Source: Diphasiastrum complanatum
Taxonomy: Eukaryota; Streptophyta; Lycopodiopsida; Lycopodiales; Lycopodiaceae
Direction: 5' to 3'
DNA length: 64,000 nt
Assembly (NCBI GenBank): GCA_029204225.1
Contig: CM055101.1
Span: 7,318,429-7,382,428 of the forward strand
Below, in pieces: positions 56,604 to 64,000 of this stretch (the first letter of the stretch is position 1; each line of letters begins with the position of its first letter). The notes below the pieces were generated by a model. That model ran no database searches. It was not told the origin of the DNA and saw only the letters and a list, made by a program, of their open reading frames with translations. The position numbers and the translations under genes are program-made.

Positions 56604-57690
56604 ATGTTGGAGTGGAGATTATTCGATATTTTCCAAACACCAATTTTTGTAGAATTAAAACTATTGCCTATCCATTTTCTAAATAGTATTCATTATCCCC
56701 AATTTAAAAAATCTTATATGGATGGATACGTGGAAAATGTGAGAACGAAAGCACCTTTGATTATGGCACCATATTTATACAAGTAAGTTTTTTTTTTTCA
56801 CAAATCAGCTAATGCTACATTTCTTGAGATATCATGTTTAGAAGTTTATCCTAACTCACATGCCAATTTGTTATTGCAGTGGACATTGGAGTTTATGTGT
56901 TTTGTCATTATATGTAAATAGAAACGATATATGCAACCTAGTGTGCATAAAAATGAATTCTCGCACACATGCACAGAGCTACAAAAAGACTTGTACGGAA
57001 GTTGGTTGAAATCTTTTCTATGCCAGGTGCAACGACATACACAAAACTGGAGATGATAGATGCAAAGGCGATTTTCGTATTTTTAAAAAGAAAATTGAGA
57101 TATCTGTTCAGTGTGCGTTTTAATATTTCGTATATAACTGATGCTCACAACGCACATTGAAACGATATCTCATTGTTTTTCATTTTCAAATTTCTACTAT
57201 CGATTCAACGCGTACTTGCAACCTTTGTAAAATTTCATTCATCTCCTTGCGCACCGAAACGATATCTCATCATATTCTAGTTCATTAACTCATTTTTCTC
57301 TGTTTCGTTTGTCTGTGCAGTCCTTCCACAAACAAGATTGTATTAGTTGCAGATGGCATACAGTGCTCAATGCAAGATCATTCTTTATGTGGCTGGCTCA
57401 ATAGGACTCTCTCTCATATTTATGGAAGGCAATATATTTACTTAAAAAAATTTCATGAATTTATTATTGTTAGTCATGAGATATGTCTCTGAAATTAGTC
57501 TTTGTTATATTCCTGTTATATGTTTCTAGTACAAGTTCTTATTAAATTTGTTTTCTCAGTTTTATTGCACGCTAGTCTTGCCACAAGGGATTTGGCATTT
57601 TCGACATGAGGCATTAAAGATATTGGTGAAAAATTTCTACCCTATTGATATTCCAGATGCTAGTCCCTAGCAGAGGCTCTTCCATTTGGA
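56604..57690 (+). pseudogene. Ulp1-like (C48) cysteine peptidase relic with introns
   Basis: Four exon-like blocks. Block 1 (56604-56782) ends KAPLIMAPYL and is followed by a canonical 97-base intron, GTAAGT...TTGCAG (56783-56879). Block 2 opens with GHWSLCVLSLYVN, fitting the catalytic His-Trp strand of Ulp1/SENP peptidases. Block 3, after a TGTGCAG acceptor (from 57321), reads NKIVLVADGIQCSMQDHSL, fitting the catalytic Asp strand. Block 4 (57570 onward) reads LVLPQGIWHFRHEALKILVK, fitting the Q-x-C-G region but without the catalytic Cys. Such peptidases remove SUMO-type modifiers, and related domains travel in plant transposons. The missing Cys makes this copy inactive. It might instead be an unrelated host gene relic. 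Confidence 0.45.
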
Positions 57691-58905
57691 GAACTAGATT
57701 TAAAAATCATAGAGCAAAAGAAAGATGGTACAGAAAAATGAATGGTCTCCTTTCATGTGGATGAGCCAATCTGTATTTCACATGTACATAAAATTTTATA
57801 CAAATATATTGAAATTTTATATATTCATGCATTTTCAATTTCAATTGTTGTTCCTATATCTTTGTATTTCATGTATTGTGGAGACTCATGATCCCACATT
57901 ATCCAAAATTATTGTTTATATTGTAAAATTTTTCAATTTTTATATATGTATATGTGTTATAGTGCCTAAATTCATGTAAAGGCCTATTTGCACTTGGTAA
58001 ATTCATATTTAGGTTAGAACTCGTGACGTTTTGTGTGACATTCTATAGAGACGCAGTAGCGGATCCCAATTGACATCTTAACGGTTGGTAAATGACATTG
58101 AAGCCGGTGATCGTTCCTATAAGGTCGACACTTCGTGCCATTGTAATTACGCATTTGCACATATATGAGTATCAATAGAGAGAGAATTGAGCCAGTTTCT
58201 ATACGCTCGAGCACTCTTTTTCTCTACCATCATTTACGACATTACTTCTTATCAATTGAGCGAATACACTTTGTATGATCTGTAACTATTTGTGATATTG
58301 CTCTGTCTGCGTCACTCATATTTCTTATATTTTACTGAATTTCAGTCACTCTATTTTCAGACGTTACCAGCGAGCAACAATTCTGACTAATGTGTGCAAG
58401 AAATTAGCCGAAGTTGTTAAGCATAATCTTAAGCAAAACTTCTTTCAATTTTGAATGAGTTGTGTGCTCAGATAGTGAACTTGTTTGATGCTCTGTTCTG
58501 TTTGTTTCCTGTAATACAAACTAATTCACCATATTCGATTAAGAGAAATCATTAGCCAATACGATTCTATTTGATGAATCTATTTGCTGGTTGCTTTCTG
58601 ATTAGATTGCTTACTATTATCCGAAGAGCCTGAAAGATAAAGCAATCTTTATACTCACAGACCTTGACCAAATCGTTTCACCATTGGTGTTCCTAGATGC
58701 CAATTTACCCAAATATCTTTATATAACCAGATATGTCGTTGTCGTACTCATTGTGAATATTACACATTGTATTCCATTTTCCATCTTACATACACTTATC
58801 ATACAAAAGACGAGATTATTCTCTCTTGGGGAATGATCAAACCTTTTATACTACTTAATTCATTGATTTTGTGGAAATCTATAACGACTAGGGCACCACA
58901 TAATT
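57691..58905 (+). other. Unassigned sequence, possibly LTR relic in its right part
   Basis: No coding frame is supported. Because a gypsy primer-site relic follows at 58906, the right part is probably a decayed LTR, but I found no edges and no clear similarity to the Gypsy-1 LTR. Confidence 0.4.
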
Positions 58906-58923
58906 TGGTGTCGTTGTTGAGGA
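58906..58923 (+). other. Decayed aspartate-tRNA primer-binding site
   Basis: TGGTGTCGTTGTTGAGGA matches the exact Gypsy-1 primer site at 13 of 18 positions. All five differences are C-to-T or G-to-A transitions, as expected from decay of methylated cytosines. Confidence 0.7.
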
Positions 58924-58948
58924 GATGAATTGTCGGTGTGTTAACTAT

Positions 58949-60750
58949 GCCAAAAGATATCAAAATTGCACCGATACTGTCAGAGTTAACCCCTTTAGTT
59001 GATGCTGATTCCCAAATGCAAGCATCAAAGGCAACCACCATAGAGAAGGCATCATCATCATCAAGCTAGCACCAAGGGAGCTCGATGAGGATGTCCTCTC
59101 TGTGATCGCAATATAAGCTATCGTCCAGTGCAGAAAATAGCAGAGAAGTAGAAGAAGAAATAGAGGATGTTGCTGAGCAGGAGCAAATCCAAGAAGATAT
59201 TCTATAGGAGCCAGCACAACAAGAAGAAAAACAAATTTTTGATATTCAGCAGGAAAGCGAAAGTGTTGCCGAAGCACCAATTCTTGACAAAGAATTATAT
59301 AAGAAGAATTTTGGTACAATGCTGTCATAAACACATAAAACTATTCAACATTTCATCAACCTAGAGAAAGTCTCCAAGAAGCTTGGCTTGAAGTATGATT
59401 CCCTCTGAGTAGACTTAATTCAGAAAAATGTAGAGCTAGAGGAAATCAAGACTGAGCTGTCACATAAGAGTGAAGAGCTTGAAGCAGCCCAAGCAGAGCT
59501 GAGCAAAAAAGACATAGCCCTCGAAGAAGAAAAAGGAAGACATGATGCTACGCTAGAAGTACTTGAAGTAATTCAAGAGCAGTCCAATGCTTTTGAAATA
59601 AAAATTTATTGCTCAAGTAGCAGATCGAGATCCTACAGGCTTCTTTGCAAGAGGAACAACATGTGCGAGCTATTTTGCAGAGTAGTAATGAGGAGTTGAG
59701 CGACAAACTCAGCAATGCTATTATCGACAAGGAGAGTGCCGAAGTAGATCAAAGTCAGCTCTAGGACTCTGTTGCCCAACTGTAGCATTCTGCAGATATG
59801 CTGAGGAAAGACAACCAAATATATAAGAGTTAGGCCGAAGAGGCAATTTTATGACGGAGAAGTGCCAAAGTCACATTGAGAGCCTGTGTATCTCATGGGA
59901 GATACATGATTGACCCAACAACATGGAAAGGTATCCAAGAAAGAATGATCCAAACCTTACAACTGTAATATCTGCAACTCCAGATGGTTGCATATGAAAA
60001 ATTAAAAGAAGAACTAGAAGAGGCTAAGTTCGAATCGAGCCAAATCTATAATTTTGAAGAGGAAGAGCCATCCCAGCACCATGACCAGGCTACGCAGACG
60101 GATGAGCCAGCCAAAGCTATATCAGAGAAGGTCATCCAGATAGACATTATTTTCAAGCAAATCCAAAAAAATCAAGAGGTGCAGAGTAACCCAGAGGATG
60201 TGAGAAGTTGATAGCAACCAGAGACACAGATGCTGCAGACAAACCAGTGTTGCTAGCAACCATTCCGTAGCAAGCTGTAGCGTCACATAGTGGAGCTGTC
60301 GAGAGAGAAGAACAAGGTAGTGTATTTACTACTAAAGACAGAATTTCAGACATTCCAACAAGAACTAACATTTTTTCTTTCACTTTTTTGTAGTCCAGAA
60401 CTCCAGTGGATAATGGATTATCTTTTTTTACCTAAACTTTTTGGTTATACAAAAGAACAATGGGAAAGCCCTTGGACTTTTTCTAACCTAAACACTTTTT
60501 GGGCCAAACTAACAGTGCACCAAAAAGGTATCCTTGCTCTTGCCATTGTTCAGAATAAGTTCAATGCACAAACTAACTATATTCGTTGTTATAGGATCTT
60601 TGTATATATATATTTTAGAATACCTAAAAACATTTGAAAACAATATTTTTCCAGCTCTGGATGAGTATCGAAATAAGCTAGACTGAGTTGTTATTCCCTG
60701 ATCTGTGGAAAATCTACACAGATTGGAAAGCTAATATTCTCATTATTTTG
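58949..60750 (+). pseudogene. Decayed homologue of Gypsy-1 ORF3
   Basis: Begins MPKDIKIAPILSELTPLVDA shortly after the primer-site relic. Long Glu/Lys/Gln/Leu-rich coiled-coil frames follow, with several stops (for example ELEEIKTELSHKSEELEAAQ near 59440). The globular part then matches Gypsy-1 ORF3 in order: ELQWIMDYLFLPKLFG (ORF3 has ELQWHVDYLMLPGTVG), VHQKGILALAIVQNKF (IEQKGCLCWAILQGKF), a shifted YILEYLKTFE (YALEYIRIKE), and LFPDLWKIYTDWKANI (AYPELYEIYIDWERNF). At least two frameshifts occur in the last 150 codons. No gag or pol is found between primer site and this ORF. It ends against the LTR at 60804. Confidence 0.75.
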
Positions 60751-60803
60751 AGGAAGCTAAAGCAAATAATATACTTTGCCCCACTAATCCAATAACTAGA
60801 CTA

Positions 60804-61484
60804 TGAAAAGTACAGTACTAAGGACCATAAATGGATCTTTGAATGATCCACAAGTTGATTGTATGCTTGTTAAACAATCTATCAGAAACTAGTCATCAGA
60901 AAACAAGATCTAGTTTAGCATCTTGATAGGAAACAAGTAGAGACAATCAAAGCATTGATCAATTAGTGTAATCCAACTCCACACGTGTGGAAATAAGGCT
61001 GTAGTACGGCCTATAGACAGTGTTTACAAAGTGCCAAAGCTGGGTTTCATTGGAAATCAAGAGTAATTACCATACAATGAGAGAAAACTCGAGTTTCTCC
61101 TTGAGGCTCCAAAAAGTTTCTATCTTCTCACTATGGAGAATGGGAATACATAGTAAAACACACTTCCTTTGCTGAGTTAGGTGAAAATCCAGCATGCAAT
61201 AAGGAAGTAGACTCCACTTTCTTGCCCTAATGTGAAAACCCTAGCCTAGATCCAAGAGTCATGTTTGGTAGGTGCATGGTAGGTACAAATCTCATCATAA
61301 ATCATGGTCTAGATCCTACAAAGTAGGAATCACTACCAAATGGACACAACCACTCCTCTTGACTCGTGGTAACCTACTTTAGGTGTGTATGTACAAGTGG
61401 CACTTTGGCCATTCAAGTAACCAACAAACAATATTGACAAAATGTACAATATTCTACATGGCTAGAAATGTAGGGAATTTTTCA
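60804..61484 (-). repeat. Copia 3' LTR
   Basis: TGAAAAGTACAGTAC...AATTTTTCA, 681 bp, a diverged member of the family at 21767-22466, with CACACGTGTG at 60980 and TAGTACGGCC near 61003. The adjacent plus-strand TACTCCTTCTC is the reverse complement of a GAGAAGGAGTA purine tract, which identifies it as a 3' LTR in minus orientation. Confidence 0.82.
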
Positions 61485-61600
61485 TACTCCTTCTCAAATC
61501 TAGCCTTGGAGATCACAATGCTTTTATCAATAACTCCAATTGAAGATCTAAGCTTGACAAATGAATCTTTAGGTAAAGATTTAGTAAACAAATTAGCCAA
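61485..61600 (-). pseudogene. Copia RNase H C-terminal tail
   Basis: Reading away from the junction: ELANLFTKSLPKDSFVKLRS, the final block of copia RNase H (usually LADIFTKSLPKD-x-F), running into the purine tract. It starts abruptly at about 61600, where sequence of the opposite orientation begins. Confidence 0.78.
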
Positions 61601-62644
61601 TTCATGCAAAGTCCTCTAGTTTCACATTGGAAGATGGCCAAAAGAGTTCTTAGATATATTTCAACCACTAAGAATTTTGGTATTTTGTATAGAGGAACTA
61701 ATCTTGGCTTAAGAGCCTATAGTGACTCGGATTTTGCAAGTGACAAAGTGGATAGAAGATCAATAAGTGTGAAGAATTGCCAAAAATTGACAAATCTAGC
61801 TTGATCAAAAACCATGTAGAATAGTGTAAATTGTGTACACAAGTGGGTCCCACACATGTGAGGCCATGATGCCACATGGGAAACCCATCCTAATGTAGGT
61901 TAGGTCAAGTCAAGAGAGTTGGTCATGTCTATTTGGTGGTCATCCCTACTTTATAGGACCTACACCTAAGTTTAAGGTGAAAATTTGACCAACTAGCTAC
62001 CTACCAAGCATAACTCTAGGAAATAGACTAGGGTTTCATTTTAGGTCAAGGAGAGTGAGTTAACTTCCTTATTACATGCTGGAAATCCACCTAACTTCAA
62101 GAAGGAAGTCGAATTTGGTATGTATTCCCTCTCTCCATAGTGAGAAGAGAGAAAATTTTTGGAGCTCATTGGCAATCTCAAGCTAGTTCACTATGTACAT
62201 TGAGTTTTTGTGATCCAAATGAGACCAAATCAATTTCTACTTGTTTCTCAGGTTGAAGGCCGTACTACAGCCTGTAGTACACACGTGTGGTCTCGGATTT
62301 CAATGTTTATCAATGCTTTTGATTGTTAGTGCTTGTTGTTTGTCAAATTGCCAATCTAGATCAACTTTTTTGTGTCTAGTTTTTTGATAGATTGTTAAGC
62401 AAGCATCCAATCACTCTTGTGGATCTTTTGTAGATCCATTTATGGTCCTAAAGTACAGTACTTTCACAATAAGTTCCTTTTCCACCTCTCTATGTGATGG
62501 AGTAGTATCATGGCTTTCCAAAAAGCAAGATACCATCTCCCTATCTTCCACAGAATCTGAATACAAGGCCTTGACATCAACATGCAAGGAGGTCTTGTGG
62601 CTCAAAAGGCTATTGGTGGAGCTTCATGTCATGGAGGAGGAGAT
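61601..62644 (+). pseudogene. Inverted copia RNase H segment with solo LTR
   Basis: MQSPLVSHWKMAKRVLRYIS and AYSDSDFASDKVDRRSIS lead into the solo LTR, then SWLSKKQDTISLSSTESEYK, KEVLWLKRLLVELHVMEEE. It is RNase H in plus orientation, lying between minus-oriented RNase H tail and minus-oriented integrase. It is best explained as an internal inversion of the same element. It stops at the 14-base inverted repeat at 62631-62662. Confidence 0.85.
61768..62468 (+). repeat. Solo LTR (701 bp) with target duplication ATAAG
   Basis: TGTGAAGAATTGCC...GTACTTTCACA, flanked by ATAAG at 61763-61767 and 62469-62473. Removing LTR plus one ATAAG reconnects the RNase H frame between DRRSIS and the downstream VVSWLSKKQ block. 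CACACGTGTG is at 62280. It is nearly identical in reverse complement to the 5' LTR at 21767-22466. Confidence 0.93.
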
Positions 62645-62662
62645 CCCTATCTCCTCCTCCAT
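62631..62662. repeat. 14-bp inverted repeat at an inversion junction
   Basis: ATGGAGGAGGAGAT, four bases CCCT, then ATCTCCTCCTCCAT. The left arm is RNase H coding sequence (VMEEEI) on plus and the right arm is integrase/RT linker coding sequence (RMEEEI) on minus. Confidence 0.93.
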
Positions 62663-64000
62663 CCTAGCATGATCCTTGGCATCAAGATGATTAGTAGCAT
62701 TATCATCCAAATCACAAGCATGTCCTTCATAAAAAATAACATCCCTACTCACTATCACCTTGCTAGTGATGGGATTGAAGACTCTATAACCTTTGCTATT
62801 CTCACCATATCCCACAAATATGCTTTTGATGGATGTTGCATCATCCTTCCTTCTCTTATCCAAGGATTGGTGTACATAGCAAGTGGATCCAAAAACATCC
62901 TTGAGATTGGGCTTCTCTCCAAATAGAGCTTCAAATGGTGTGATTCCTCCAATGGCTTGGTTTGGCAATCTATTGCACAAATAGTTAGCACAAGTTATTG
63001 CTTCACCTTAAAATGGTTTGGATAGAGAAGCATCTAGCCTTAAGGCCTTAGCACACTCACAAAGAGATCTATTTCTTCTCTCACTCACTCCATTTTGTTG
63101 AGGGGTGTATGGACATGACAACTCTCTCTTTATGCCATTAGAACTACAAAAGTCAGTCAACTTATTGGAGATATATTCACCTCCATTATCACTCCTTAAT
63201 ACCTTAATCTTGGTACTAAGCTGATTTTCTACCAAAGTCTTGAACTTTACAAACGAATCAAACACCATTGATTTGCTAGACAAGAGGTACATCCAACAAA
63301 ATCTAGAATAGTCATCAATGAAGATTACATAGTACTTGGCACCACCATTAGACTCATGTGAAAAACTATGAACATCCGAATGGATGAGTTCAAGAGGAGA
63401 GTTTGATCTTGATGTAGATCTTGAGAAGGGTAGTTTGTGAGTCTTTGAGAGGCTGCATGCTTCACATCTCTTCCCACACTTTGACAAATGCTTGGGGAGT
63501 CCAACTGCAAGCTCCTTTGCAACCATAGATTCCGTGGCTTTGTAGTTGGGGTGGCCCAACCTTTTGTGCCACAGTTCCACCTTTGATAACTCCACCTTTG
63601 CCAAGTTAACACTCTCCACTGCAACATTAGCATCAAGCTTAAACAATCTACCTTGCTTAAAGCCTTTGGCTATACATTCATCATTTCTAAGGATGGAACA
63701 AACTCCATGCTTAAATTGTACATCTAGGCCATTATCCATTAACTGGCCAACACTAAGTAAATTCTTGGCTAACTTAGGAACATAAAGAACATTATCAAGA
63801 TTCATCCTTTTGGATGATCCCACATACACGAGAATTGTTCCTATTCCACTTATCTTACATTCTTGACTACTTGTAGTGTAGATTGATATATGTAAATCAT
63901 TGTAAGAAAGTAAAGTGGAGAATATGTCCTTTTGATATGTCATGTGGGAACTAGCCCCACTATCAATCCACCAAGAATCATTGGTGTTGCTCTTGGATGA
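62645..64000 (-). pseudogene. Copia protease-integrase, continues beyond the window
   Basis: From the window edge: WWIDSGASSHMTYQKD (protease D-S-G-A), VLYVPKLAKNLLSVGQL, VELWHKRLGHPNYKATESM...CEACSLSKTH, LELIHSDVHSF, FIDDYSRFCW, RSDNGGEYISNKL and CPYTPQQNGVSERRNRSLCE (D,D,E complete). A TAA at 63008-63010 replaces the Trp of F-W-G-E-A, after which CNRLPNQAIGGITPFEALFG and FVGYGENSKGYRVFN follow. It ends at the inversion junction. It is relatively well preserved, with one stop and a small loss near FGSTCYVH. Confidence 0.92.

Noticed and set aside
58960-59334. 124-codon minus-strand ORF rich in Leu
   Set aside because: Antisense shadow of the Glu/Lys/Gln-rich coiled-coil relic.
7102-62289. 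CACACGTGTG sites as a CRISPR-like or regularly spaced array
   Set aside because: Spacing is irregular and the sites follow LTR and leader positions, so they are promoter-type motifs of dispersed elements.

Overview
The window is repeat-dominated nuclear DNA of a land plant. It holds Ty1/copia and Ty3/gypsy LTR retrotransposons with methionine-tRNA and aspartate-tRNA primer sites, relics from other repeats, and one plant-style intron-containing gene relic. I see no operon, tRNA, rRNA or CRISPR array and no clearly intact host gene. The species cannot be named from this sequence. Every coordinate, alignment and percentage here was read by eye.

Layout. 1-4228: decayed gypsy polyprotein (-). 4345-5130: gypsy gag relic (+). 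5135-11578: two truncated copia copies (-), one carrying a primer site and LTR, followed by a further leader/LTR end. 11579-13494: AT-rich DNA with no gene. 13495-22466: a nest in which a complete copia element (15022-21227, target duplication AGACT) sits inside the LTR of another copia copy, itself next to a third LTR with its leader. 23385-24863: copia RT/RNase H relic (+) split by a solo LTR (duplication AACTT). 24864-32954: a young gypsy element (-) with LTRs about 99.4% identical. 32955-38105: mostly unassigned, with a GC-rich foldback, a MITE-like unit, several tandem repeats and pieces of dispersed repeats. 38106-45260: a patchwork of copia and gypsy pieces in both orientations. 45261-46800: a dispersed repeat and a probable LINE relic. 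46803-52669: a second, more decayed copia element (+). 52863-56262: gypsy leader and gag fused to a copia INT-RT-RNase H piece. 56604-57690: a probable Ulp1-like peptidase pseudogene with introns. 58906-60750: a decayed gypsy derivative. 60804-64000: a copia element (-) with an internal inversion that itself carries a solo LTR (duplication ATAAG), running off the window.

Most interesting content. The young gypsy element has an additional sense ORF of up to 624 codons between integrase and the 3' LTR, with a long coiled coil followed by a globular domain I do not recognise. A broken relative lies 30 kb away, directly behind a decayed primer-binding site. The same young element lacks the gag zinc knuckle and the aspartic protease: gag runs straight into RT, and RT carries a frameshift. 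It may be a non-autonomous derivative dependent on a relative. Across the window, copia LTRs and leaders share the exact palindrome CACACGTGTG, seen at 12 sites, which suggests a shared G-box-like promoter element.

How the genes work together: the gag, protease, integrase, RT and RNase H pieces are parts of retrotransposon polyproteins. Almost all are inactivated by stops, frameshifts, truncation or nesting.
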